6,961 nucleotides of DNA from the NCBI GenBank assembly GCA_902791785.1, contig CADAXH010000128.1, forward strand, positions 1 through 6,961. The letters are read 5' to 3'. The translations under genes and the position numbers were made by a program. The notes below the pieces were generated by a model. The model was not told the DNA's origin and searched no databases. It was given only the letters and a program-made list of their open reading frames with translations. Source of the stretch: an uncultured Ruminococcus sp. (GTDB lineage Bacteria; Bacillota; Clostridia; Oscillospirales; CAG-272). Of this stretch, positions 1 to 6,434 are shown piece by piece. How positions within the stretch are numbered: position 1 is the first letter of the stretch; every line of letters starts with the position of its first letter.

Positions 1-420
1 CGGTACGCCCATGACTCGCATCTCATAACCGGCTCCGTTCATGTACTGTGACAGTTTGAGAACCGTATCCATTGAGTCATTTCCGCCGATGTAAAAGAAA
101 TAGCGTATGTTGTATTTCTTGAAGATTTCAAGAAGCTTTGAATATGTCTCCGGATCCTTTTCCGGAACAGGCATTTTCTTGCGGCATGAGCCGAGTGCTG
201 CGGCTGGAGTCTGTTCGAGCACTTTGTGATCCTTCTCATCTTTGAGAAGAGCTCTCAAATCACACATTCTCTCTTCGAGAAGGCCTTCGATTCCGTTCAG
301 AGCCCCGTATATCTTTTCTATTCCTGCCTCTTTGCATCCGAGTACAACTCCGGATAAAGTGGCATTGATTGCGGCTGTCGGACCGCCTGACTGACCTATT
401 ACAGCATTACCTTTTAACAT
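1..420 (-). CDS. pfp: Pyrophosphate-type 6-phosphofructokinase, N-terminal 140 residues (runs off left edge)
   Basis: The enzyme phosphorylates fructose 6-phosphate to fructose 1,6-bisphosphate in cytoplasmic glycolysis, probably using pyrophosphate instead of ATP. The visible part starts MLKGNAVIGQSGGPTAAIN, with the phosphate-binding GGP loop at residues 11-13. The second signature, IGGNDSMDT, is at 111-119. In ATP-dependent enzymes this reads GGDGS; an Asp at the second variable position (here D115) is the known mark of pyrophosphate use, and N114 replaces the usual Asp. The piece ends at GVP (138-140), just where the catalytic TIDND motif should follow, so the catalytic centre lies outside the window. 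The ATG at 418-420 has a strong AGGAGG site upstream, inside the end of radA. It overlaps the radA stop by 7 bp (ATGTTAA), so translation is probably coupled. The family call is firm; the donor preference is inferred from the motif. Confidence 0.87.
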   Translation of the reverse strand, partial: MLKGNAVIGQSGGPTAAINATLSGVVLGCKEAGIEKIYGALNGIEGLLEERMCDLRALLKDEKDHKVLEQTPAAALGSCRKKMPVPEKDPETYSKLLEIFKKYNIRYFFYIGGNDSMDTVLKLSQYMNGAGYEMRVMGVP

Positions 421-1814
421 TTTTCTCCTCCTGATTGTGTGAATAGCTTCAATAGTTCGAATATATTGGCAACCGGTATGAGTTCAACTCCGTCCGGCAC
501 CTTGTGAATCATTTTAATGTTTCTGCTCGGCAGAACAACTTTTTTGAATCCGAGTCTCTTGGCTTCTGCGACTCTGTCTTCCGCTCTTGATACTGCGCGT
601 ATTTCGCCGGACAACCCGAGTTCGCCCATGCAGACAAGGTCTTCCGGTACGGGGATATCCCTGATTGATGAAATAAGGGCAAGAGCAGTACCTGCATCCG
701 ATGCGGTCTCTTCAATTCTTATTCCGCCTACGACATTGAGATACACGTCATTTATTGAGAAGCGAAGACCAAGTCTTTTTTCCAGCACGGCAAGGATAAG
801 AGCCAGTCTGTTGTAGTCTGTTCCCGTGCTCATTCTCTTCGGCGAAGGGAAGATTGTCGGGGTGACAAGCGCCTGGATTTCGGCTATAAGGGGTCTTGTT
901 CCTTCTATGATTGCAATTGCACAGTTTCCCGATACGTTACCGGGTCTGTCGCTGAGAAGCAGGGAGGAAGGATTTGGCATTTCCTTCAGGCCTGAGTCCG
1001 TCATCTCGAATACACCTATCTCATTTGTGGGGCCGAATCTGTTCTTCATGGCTCTCACAAGCCTGAATCCCTGGCTTCTGTCGCCTTCGAAGTACAGAAC
1101 GGTGTCAACCATGTGCTCGAGCACCTTCGGACCGGCTATGCTTCCTTCTTTTGTGACGTGTCCGACCAGAATGACCGGGATGCCGCTTGTCTTGGCAAAA
1201 TTTATGAACATGGAAGCGCATTCCCTTATCTGCGTCACGCTTCCGGGGATTGTGTTGCTCTCCGTGTGATACATCGTCTGTATCGAGTCTACGATAAGCA
1301 GCTTCGGAGACAGTTTGTTCGCTTTTTCCAGAATTTTCGGAGTGTTGGTCTCGGACAGGACGAATATGTCCTTTCCTTTGATGCCGAGACGTTTTGCTCT
1401 CAGTGAAATCTGAGCTGCAGATTCTTCTCCTGAAACATAAAGGATATTTCCTTCTGCGTTATATGATGAACAAATCTGAAGAAGCAGAGTGGATTTTCCT
1501 ATTCCGGGTTCTCCGGATATGAGAACGACGGAACCGTTGACAAGTCCTCCTCCGAGCACTCTGTCAAATTCAGAGCAGCCTGTTTTCTCCCTGAGATAGT
1601 CAGGGAGTTCAGCTTGCCCGAGAGATATTGCCTCGGCGTCCGAGACGGCTCTCGTCAGCATGGATTTTCTGGTTGAATTCTTTGTTTCTGGAGAGCTTTC
1701 TTCAAGCTCGTCTTCGAGAAGCGTATTCCAGCTTGAACAGTTTGGACATTTGCCCAGCCATTTCAGGCTTTTGTATCCGCACTCGGAACAGATATATACA
1801 GTTTTTGATGCCAT
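414..1814 (-). CDS. radA: DNA repair protein RadA (Sms), branch-migration helicase
   Basis: RadA is a RecA-related ATPase that helps process recombination intermediates and drives branch migration during repair. All family modules are present in the 466 residues, a normal length. An N-terminal zinc finger has C9, C12, C23 and C26 (CSEC and CPNC). Walker A is GEPGIGKST at 101-109, and Walker B ends in LLIVDS around 172-177. The RadA-specific KNRFG motif is at 257-261. A Lon-protease-like C-terminal domain covers roughly 300-460 and lacks an evident Ser-Lys protease dyad, as is usual in RadA. The ATG at 1812-1814 has GGAG about nine bases upstream, and the preceding membrane protein gene ends 22 bp away. 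The 3' end carries the ribosome binding site of the phosphofructokinase gene and overlaps its start. The gene appears to be the middle member of a three-gene operon. Confidence 0.97.
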   Translation of the reverse strand: MASKTVYICSECGYKSLKWLGKCPNCSSWNTLLEDELEESSPETKNSTRKSMLTRAVSDAEAISLGQAELPDYLREKTGCSEFDRVLGGGLVNGSVVLISGEPGIGKSTLLLQICSSYNAEGNILYVSGEESAAQISLRAKRLGIKGKDIFVLSETNTPKILEKANKLSPKLLIVDSIQTMYHTESNTIPGSVTQIRECASMFINFAKTSGIPVILVGHVTKEGSIAGPKVLEHMVDTVLYFEGDRSQGFRLVRAMKNRFGPTNEIGVFEMTDSGLKEMPNPSSLLLSDRPGNVSGNCAIAIIEGTRPLIAEIQALVTPTIFPSPKRMSTGTDYNRLALILAVLEKRLGLRFSINDVYLNVVGGIRIEETASDAGTALALISSIRDIPVPEDLVCMGELGLSGEIRAVSRAEDRVAEAKRLGFKKVVLPSRNIKMIHKVPDGVELIPVANIFELLKLFTQSGGEKC

Positions 1815-1836
1815 TGTATAATTCTCCGGTTCTTAG

Positions 1837-2406
1837 TCATTCGGTCTTTCTCTTGGGTCTTGGTATGATTGCCTTCTGCTTTGTTCCCAGCCAGTAGGAT
1901 ATTCCTGTGAAGATGACAGGAACAAATGAGACAATCAGGTAATAGGGAGGGAAGAAGCCGCTGAATATTGTTGCTTTCAGTCCGGCAAACATCGATTCCC
2001 ATGTGACTGTGACCAAAGAGATTATATATGCTGGATTCTGTGCCCATTTGTATGTGGAATAGTATGAGAAAAACATATAAAGCATTCCCAGAACAATATC
2101 CGGTATTGCGACAAAAAGACCAATCAGAAATCCTTTTTTTCCGTTCATTGTGTTAGCTTCACGGCTGAGCTGTTCTTTTGCACCGACTTCCCAGATGAAC
2201 AGGTCGATCAGATACCACAAGAAGAGAATGGCGACTATGCCTGCAAAGAGAGCAAGCCACCAGCCCGCCTGTCTGTTTCCGTTTGCATCAGGCTGGGTGT
2301 TGAAAGGCAGGTATGTCATGAGTCCGAAAATGCACATTACAAAATGTGTTGCCCACATTTTTTTCATTGCCGTCTTGTTTTCAGACCAAAAACTTTTCTT
2401 TTCCAT
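1837..2406 (-). CDS. Small polytopic membrane protein of unknown function
   Basis: I do not recognise this 189-residue protein. It has four likely membrane segments, at roughly residues 20-35, 48-72, 92-116 and 152-174, and a more amphipathic stretch near 127-148. Short charged loops separate them (KEQLSREANTMNGKK near 77-91), and the C-terminus is basic (PRPKRKTE), suggesting a cytoplasmic tail. There is no signal-peptide cleavage site and no catalytic motif. The ATG at 2404-2406 is chosen because GGAG lies five bases upstream. A TTG further upstream, at 2437-2439, would overlap the -10 box of the promoter, so it could not be within the transcript. The gene is first in the operon, ahead of radA with a 22-bp gap. 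The membrane location is well supported; no function can be assigned. Confidence 0.85.
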   Translation of the reverse strand: MEKKSFWSENKTAMKKMWATHFVMCIFGLMTYLPFNTQPDANGNRQAGWWLALFAGIVAILFLWYLIDLFIWEVGAKEQLSREANTMNGKKGFLIGLFVAIPDIVLGMLYMFFSYYSTYKWAQNPAYIISLVTVTWESMFAGLKATIFSGFFPPYYLIVSFVPVIFTGISYWLGTKQKAIIPRPKRKTE

Positions 2407-2438
2407 AAAAACTCCGTAAATAATTTCACTACAAAACA

Positions 2439-2467
2439 ATTATATTATTTACCAGGTCCTTTTTCAA
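2439..2467 (-). promoter_or_regulatory. Sigma-A-type promoter for the membrane protein-radA-pfp operon
   Basis: On the minus strand TTGAAA (2462-2467) and a perfect TATAAT (2439-2444) are separated by exactly 17 bases. Transcription would begin near 2432, giving a leader of about 25 bases before the ATG at 2406. It lies back to back with the promoter of the recombinase gene. Confidence 0.8.
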
Positions 2468-2500
2468 CATCAAAGTTGGCAAACATGGAAGCAAATTGTA

Positions 2501-2529
2501 TTGCACAACAAAACAAAAAATGCTAGAAT
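2501..2529 (+). promoter_or_regulatory. Sigma-A-type extended -10 promoter for the xer cluster
   Basis: TTGCAC (2501-2506) and TAGAAT (2524-2529) are spaced by 17 bases, and TGC directly before the -10 box makes it an extended -10. Transcription would start near 2536, leaving a leader of about 27 bases that includes the GGAGG ribosome binding site at 2553-2557. The spacer is A-rich. Confidence 0.78.
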
Positions 2530-2562
2530 GAATTATACAAAATTCCGAAAACGGAGGAAGGC

Positions 2563-3594
2563 ATGGCAGTATCGAAAAGAAAACCGGAGGAGACATCTCC
2601 TTTGATAGAGAAGTTCCTGAATTACAAACTTGTAATACAGGGAAGAAGTCCGAAAACAGTCGACGAGTACCACCTGGATCTGAGACTGTTCTTCAGGTAC
2701 ATCATTTCCAGACAAAACGGCATATCCACTTCATCTGAAGAATTCGAAAAGATAAACATTTCGATTGTTGATGAAAGATTCGTAAGGACAATCCAGACAA
2801 TAGACATACTGGAATTCATGAGTTATCTTGCTTCTGAGCGAAAAGACGCAGCAGCGGCAAGAAGCAGAAAACTTTCGGCCATCAAAGCGTTTTTTAAATA
2901 TAATACAGTTGTATTAAGAACGATAGAAGTCAATCCTGCAGCTGACATTGAGTCGCCAAAACTCAAGAAAGCTTTGCCCAAATACATGACTCTCGACGAG
3001 AGCCTGAATCTGCTCGAGACAATAAACAACGATCCGGAGTCGAAGACCAAGGAAAGGGACTACTGCATTATCACTCTGTTCCTGAACTGCGGTATGCGAC
3101 TATCCGAACTTGTAGGAATAAATACAACCGACATAGACAGTCAGATGAGATCTCTTAGAGTTCTCGGAAAAGGCAACAAGGAGAGAATAGTTTATCTTAA
3201 CGACGCTTGCAGGGATGCCCTGAGAGAGTATCTTGCCGTAAGGCAGAAAGACATTGAACAGATACGTGATCAGAATGCACTGTTCCTGTCAAGACTGCAC
3301 AAGAGAATCAGTCCCAAGACGGTGCAGTGGCTTGTGTACAAATATCTTGGAGAAGCAGGCCTGAATTACAGGCACCTGTCAACACACAAACTGAGACATA
3401 CTGCCGCTACACTTATGTATCAGCAGGGCGGGGTCGACGTACTTGCACTCCAGCAGATTCTCGGTCACGAACAATTGAGTACAACACAGATTTATACGCA
3501 TGTTGCAAATGAAGGCCTGGAAAAAGCTGTGAGCCAGAATCCTCTGGCGGGCGTCAGAAGAAAAGATTTGCCTGAAAAAAAAGAAGAACAATAG
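2563..3594 (+). CDS. Xer-type tyrosine site-specific recombinase
   Basis: This is a tyrosine recombinase that cuts and rejoins DNA through a covalent 3'-phosphotyrosine link. The N-terminal core-binding (SAM-like) domain covers about residues 12-115, with the typical RSPKTVDEYHLDLRLFFRY stretch. The catalytic domain follows, with R179 (GMRLSEL), K203 (GKGNKER), H275 and R278 (STHKLRH), H302 (GHEQLSTTQIY) and the nucleophile Y311, so the full catalytic set is intact. At 343 residues it is longer than E. coli XerC or XerD (about 298). The excess sits in an acidic insertion near 50-78, a loop near 154-164 and a charged tail after 328. Start ATG has GGAGG five bases upstream. No att-like repeats, excisionase or phage genes are nearby, so a chromosomal Xer role (dimer resolution) is more likely than an element integrase. 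Whether it is XerC, XerD or a lineage-specific paralogue cannot be told here. Confidence 0.92.
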   Translation: MAVSKRKPEETSPLIEKFLNYKLVIQGRSPKTVDEYHLDLRLFFRYIISRQNGISTSSEEFEKINISIVDERFVRTIQTIDILEFMSYLASERKDAAAARSRKLSAIKAFFKYNTVVLRTIEVNPAADIESPKLKKALPKYMTLDESLNLLETINNDPESKTKERDYCIITLFLNCGMRLSELVGINTTDIDSQMRSLRVLGKGNKERIVYLNDACRDALREYLAVRQKDIEQIRDQNALFLSRLHKRISPKTVQWLVYKYLGEAGLNYRHLSTHKLRHTAATLMYQQGGVDVLALQQILGHEQLSTTQIYTHVANEGLEKAVSQNPLAGVRRKDLPEKKEEQ

Positions 3595-3641
3595 TTTTGA
3601 AGTAAACGGTTCAATAATACTGTCAAGGAGACAAAGACAAA

Positions 3642-3935
3642 GTGGAACAGAAAAACAAAGCGCCTACCAAGAACCGTCATCTCATCCTGATGATAATGCT
3701 TGGACTGGTTATGATTATAACGGTTGCTGCAGTTGTAACGGTCAGCGTAATTATTTTGAACAGAACGACCAAAGAACACCGCACTTCCATCATTGAGCAT
3801 ACTGCACAGCTCGCAGCCACAAGAATCGACGGAGACAAAGTTGACGGCTGGTTTGAAAACGGAAAAGATGAAGAATATGAGGCAACAAAAGAAATACTGG
3901 ATGCGATACTTCACAATACACCACAGGAGAAATAG
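3642..3935 (+). pseudogene. N-terminal piece of a membrane HD-GYP sensor, ends at a premature stop
   Basis: This 97-residue frame encodes the start of a two-pass membrane sensor. It begins at GTG 3642, with AAGGAG eleven bases upstream. It has a basic N-terminus, a strong membrane helix at about residues 13-41, and the beginning of an extracytoplasmic domain (ATRIDGDKVDGWFENG at about 59-74). It then stops at TAG 3933-3935, soon after ILHNTP. The rest of the same protein continues from about 3917 in another frame: the open frame there starts at 3881 and encodes the end of the extracellular domain, a second membrane helix and the HD-GYP domain. On its own this fragment would be a membrane anchor with an incomplete sensor. 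It follows the recombinase gene by 47 bp with no terminator between them. The change could be a real mutation or an assembly error. Confidence 0.7.
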
Positions 3936-4057
3936 TTGAGGGAAGTGAATTCGGAGAAGTAATTGAGTTTGACGAGAGCTGGGAGGATCTGGTTCCGTCC
4001 CTGCTTGCAGGAAAGAAAGTTGAAACAAGAGAGACAGTAGATACATACGGCTGGCTT

Positions 4058-4927
4058 TTGACAAGATATGAGCCGGTATATGATTCAGACGGAAAATGCG
4101 TATGCTATGTCGGCGCGGATCTTTCCATGCAGGGTGTCCACGATTATGTTTCCGGATATATCATAAGGATTTCAATCATCGCTGCCATATTCCTCATTCT
4201 GTGCATTCTTCTGGGTATGAGGATATACATAGGAGCAAGAAGGGCTGACGAGATGGAAGGCCTCATCGAAAGACAGAAACGCGATAAAGAGCTGACAAGA
4301 GAAATCATAGAAGCATTTGCTAAAGTAGTCGACTTGAAGGACAATTACACGCGAGGCCACTCATTGAGGGTAGCCAATTATACCGAGATGCTCTCGAAGG
4401 AACTCGGCTATGACGAGGAGACTACGGAGAAGTACAGAAATATTGCACTCATGCATGATATAGGAAAAGTCGGAATTCCGGACAGCGTTCTCAACAAGCC
4501 CGGAAAACTGACTGATGACGAGTTTGCGCTGATTAAATCACACACATCCCGCGGTTACGAAGTGCTTGAAAACATCAGTATTATGCCGGAAATTGCCACA
4601 GGAGCCAGAGCTCATCACGAGCGTCCTGACGGCAAAGGATATCCGCAGGGACTGAAAAAAGACGAAATACCGCGTGTTGCACAAATAATAGCGGTAGCAG
4701 ACTGTTTCGATGCGATGTATTCCAATCGTCCATACAGAAAGCGCATGAATTTTGATAAAGTTGTTTCAATCATAAAAGAAGCTTCCGGAACACAGCTGAC
4801 TCCGGACGTAGTAGACGCATTCCTGCGTCTTGTTGACAAGGGTGAATTCAGAGCGCCTGATGATGACGGCGGCGGATCAATGGAATCAATTGAAAACATA
4901 CACGCAATGGAAGAAAACCAGGAGTAA
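4058..4927 (+). CDS. HD-GYP domain cyclic-di-GMP phosphodiesterase, C-terminal piece of the frame-disrupted sensor
   Basis: HD-GYP proteins hydrolyse cyclic-di-GMP in the cytoplasm. Counting from the TTG at 4058, residues 1-24 finish an extracellular sensor domain (YEPVYDSDGKCVCYVGADLS), about 32-58 form a membrane helix, and a short linker leads to the HD-GYP domain (about 80-260). Its metal and catalytic motifs are intact: H101, HDIGK at 133-137, the paired HH at 186-187, and the HHERPDGKGYP signature at 186-196. The tail is acidic and glycine-rich. The TTG is an artificial start: the frame is open from 3881 and has no ATG, GTG or TTG before 4058. The first ATG in frame is 4127 and has no clear ribosome binding site. 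An active product would therefore depend on reinitiation, on frame correction, or on the break being an assembly error. The stop lies 9 bp before the methyltransferase gene. Confidence 0.85.
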   Translation: MTRYEPVYDSDGKCVCYVGADLSMQGVHDYVSGYIIRISIIAAIFLILCILLGMRIYIGARRADEMEGLIERQKRDKELTREIIEAFAKVVDLKDNYTRGHSLRVANYTEMLSKELGYDEETTEKYRNIALMHDIGKVGIPDSVLNKPGKLTDDEFALIKSHTSRGYEVLENISIMPEIATGARAHHERPDGKGYPQGLKKDEIPRVAQIIAVADCFDAMYSNRPYRKRMNFDKVVSIIKEASGTQLTPDVVDAFLRLVDKGEFRAPDDDGGGSMESIENIHAMEENQE

Positions 4928-4936
4928 TGACTCATT

Positions 4937-5650
4937 ATGGATTCAGCAAAAAGAGAAGAAATCAATAACAACCTTATAGGGTTCTGGAACGAAGCAATAG
5001 GACTCGATGAGAATATGAGAAAAGAACTTCTCATGCATATTGTTCCGGAACAGTATGCAAAGCTCGCTCCGTCGGAGAAACTGCTGAAAGCGGTGGAACG
5101 TTTGGGAAAGTGCCGCAAGGTTCTGGATTACGGATGCGGAAGCGGATGGGCAGGCATAATAGCGGCCTATTCCGGATGCAAATCGGTGACTGCCGTGGAC
5201 ATGGGCGAGAAGATAATAGACTCGGCAAAATTCCACGCTGACGCTTACAAAGTCGGTGACAGAATAGATACTGTCAGAATAGATGGCAACTGGCTCAAAA
5301 ATGTTCAGTCTGAAACATTTGACGGAATAGTCTGCAGCAATGTTCTTGACGTTGTTCCGGTTGAAACTTCAAGAGAAATAGTGCGGGAATTTGCCAGAGT
5401 TGCAGAAAAAGGAGCGATAATCATAATCGGTCTGAACTTTTATATGTCAAAAGATATGGCCGAAAAGCGAAAAATTGAACTCGTCGAAGACAAGTATCTG
5501 TTTTCAGACGGTGTTCTGAGACTTACCAGCCTGAGCGATGACGAGTGGAAAGATATCTTTACTCAGTATTTTGCAGTTGAGAACCTTGATCACTTTGCGT
5601 GGCCCGGAGAAGAAAAAGAGACTAGAAGACTGTTTTTGCTAACCAAATAG
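4937..5650 (+). CDS. Class I SAM-dependent methyltransferase, substrate unknown
   Basis: The 237-residue product has a Rossmann-fold methyltransferase core. Motif I is KVLDYGCGSGW at 61-71, the SAM-binding glycine loop. The acidic residue that binds the SAM ribose is D88 in VTAVDMG, followed by DG at 115-116. Motif IV is FDGIVCSNVLDVVP at 128-141, and a hydrophobic strand (GAIIIIGL) is at 159-166. An N-terminal helical cap (1-58) and a C-terminal segment ending RRLFLLTK flank the core. No substrate-specific domain such as tRNA- or quinone-binding motifs can be recognised. The ATG at 4937 follows the HD-GYP stop by 9 bp. The nearest ribosome binding site is GGAG at 4921-4924, overlapping the end of the upstream gene with a long 12-base spacing. 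It is the last gene of the cluster, before a terminator. Confidence 0.85.
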   Translation: MDSAKREEINNNLIGFWNEAIGLDENMRKELLMHIVPEQYAKLAPSEKLLKAVERLGKCRKVLDYGCGSGWAGIIAAYSGCKSVTAVDMGEKIIDSAKFHADAYKVGDRIDTVRIDGNWLKNVQSETFDGIVCSNVLDVVPVETSREIVREFARVAEKGAIIIIGLNFYMSKDMAEKRKIELVEDKYLFSDGVLRLTSLSDDEWKDIFTQYFAVENLDHFAWPGEEKETRRLFLLTK

Positions 5651-5657
5651 AACATCC

Positions 5658-5695
5658 GAAAACAACAATTTTGCACATATTGTTGTTTTCTTTTT
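5658..5695 (+). terminator. Rho-independent terminator after the methyltransferase gene
   Basis: GAAAACAACAAT (5658-5669) and its exact complement (5679-5690) form a perfect 12-bp stem with a 9-base loop, followed by five T residues (5691-5695). The stem is A/T-rich. It starts 8 bp after the methyltransferase stop codon and separates this cluster from hypB. Confidence 0.85.
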
Positions 5696-5711
5696 GCATT
5701 TTTGTTAAAAT
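5683..5711 (+). promoter_or_regulatory. Candidate extended -10 promoter for hypB
   Basis: TAAAAT (5706-5711) is preceded by TGT, making an extended -10. TTGTTT (5683-5688), 17 bases upstream, is a weak -35 match (three of six to consensus) and lies inside the 3' arm of the preceding terminator. The start would be near 5718, with a leader of about 47 bases. It is the best candidate in the gap, but it is a motif match only. Confidence 0.45.
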
Positions 5712-5764
5712 GTATCCATAAGTAACAAATATTGTTTGTACAGAATAGACAAGTAGAGGCTCAT

Positions 5765-6433
5765 ATGAGTGAAGTAAAAGTCATAGAAATCAAGAAAAGC
5801 ATATTCAATGCCAATGAAATCGATGCGGACAATCTGCGCAGGGAACTGAAGGAAAAGAAGATTTTTCTTTTGAACCTGATGTCTTCTCCGGGCGCCGGAA
5901 AGACAACGACGCTTATTAAGCTTATAAACAACCTCAAATCAGATTACAGGATTGCCGTGATGGAAGCCGACATAGACAGTGATGTAGATGCCGTGAAGAT
6001 TCTTGAAGGCACAGGGGTGAAAGCAATACAGCTCCATACGGGCGGCATGTGCCATCTGGACGCTGAAATGACGAAACAGGGACTGGACAATCTGAGTCTT
6101 GATGTTGATCTCGTTATTCTGGAGAATGTAGGCAACCTGGTTTGTCCTGCGGAATTTGACACCGGATCATGCAAAAACATGATGATACTGTCTGTTCCGG
6201 AAGGCGAAGACAAACCACTGAAATATCCTCTCATGTTCCAGGTTTGCGACATAGTGGCTATTAACAAAATCGACTGCATGGAACTGTTCGACTTTGACAT
6301 TGAAAAAGTCAAAGGGTACATCAGACAAAGAAATGAAAAAGCGGAAATATATCCGATTTGCGCCAAAGACGGAAGAGGGATTCCCGAACTGGCAGATAAA
6401 ATAAGAAAAGAAATCGAAGAGTGGAGAAAATAG
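5765..6433 (+). CDS. hypB: HypB-type nickel-insertion GTPase
   Basis: HypB is a SIMIBI-class GTPase that delivers nickel, with HypA, to the active site of [NiFe] hydrogenases and in some bacteria to urease. The 222-residue product has the P-loop SSPGAGKTT at 40-48, a switch region EADIDSDVDA at 67-76, the metal-site motif GGMCHLDA at 93-100 (C96 and H97), ENVGNLVCPAEFD at 120-132 with the third metal ligand C127, and the guanine-specificity motif NKID at 167-170. The N-terminal CxxCGC nickel motif and the His-rich stretch found in some HypB proteins are absent. The usual Gly of the EGD switch motif is Ala here (A68). ATG 5765 is preferred because AGAGG lies five bases upstream; an in-frame TTG at 5732 has no such site. 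The next gene starts one base after the stop, so the two are probably co-translated. The target enzyme is not visible. Confidence 0.92.
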   Translation: MSEVKVIEIKKSIFNANEIDADNLRRELKEKKIFLLNLMSSPGAGKTTTLIKLINNLKSDYRIAVMEADIDSDVDAVKILEGTGVKAIQLHTGGMCHLDAEMTKQGLDNLSLDVDLVILENVGNLVCPAEFDTGSCKNMMILSVPEGEDKPLKYPLMFQVCDIVAINKIDCMELFDFDIEKVKGYIRQRNEKAEIYPICAKDGRGIPELADKIRKEIEEWRK

Positions 6434-6434
6434 T

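Noticed and set aside
39..239. 66-codon minus-strand frame inside the phosphofructokinase gene
   Set aside because: Out of frame with the clear phosphofructokinase coding frame, composition unlike a protein and no ribosome binding site.
826..1269. 147-codon plus-strand frame opposite radA
   Set aside because: Antisense shadow of a full-length, well-conserved radA, with no ribosome binding site or recognisable domain.
2563..3594. Recombinase taken as the integrase of a mobile element
   Set aside because: No flanking direct repeats, tRNA target, excisionase or phage genes, and neighbours have similar codon use.
3597..3614. Short inverted repeat TTGAA/TTCAA after the recombinase gene, considered as a terminator
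   Set aside because: Only five base pairs with an 8-base loop and no T-run; too weak, so the downstream gene is likely read through.
3924..3938. Programmed -1 frameshifting at the break in the HD-GYP sensor
   Set aside because: The bases G GAG AAA before the stop do not allow re-pairing of either tRNA in the -1 frame, and no clear downstream stem was seen.
3492..4064. 190-codon minus-strand frame opposite the recombinase end and HD-GYP sensor start
   Set aside because: Cys/Phe/Leu-rich shadow composition, and it overlaps two supported plus-strand frames.
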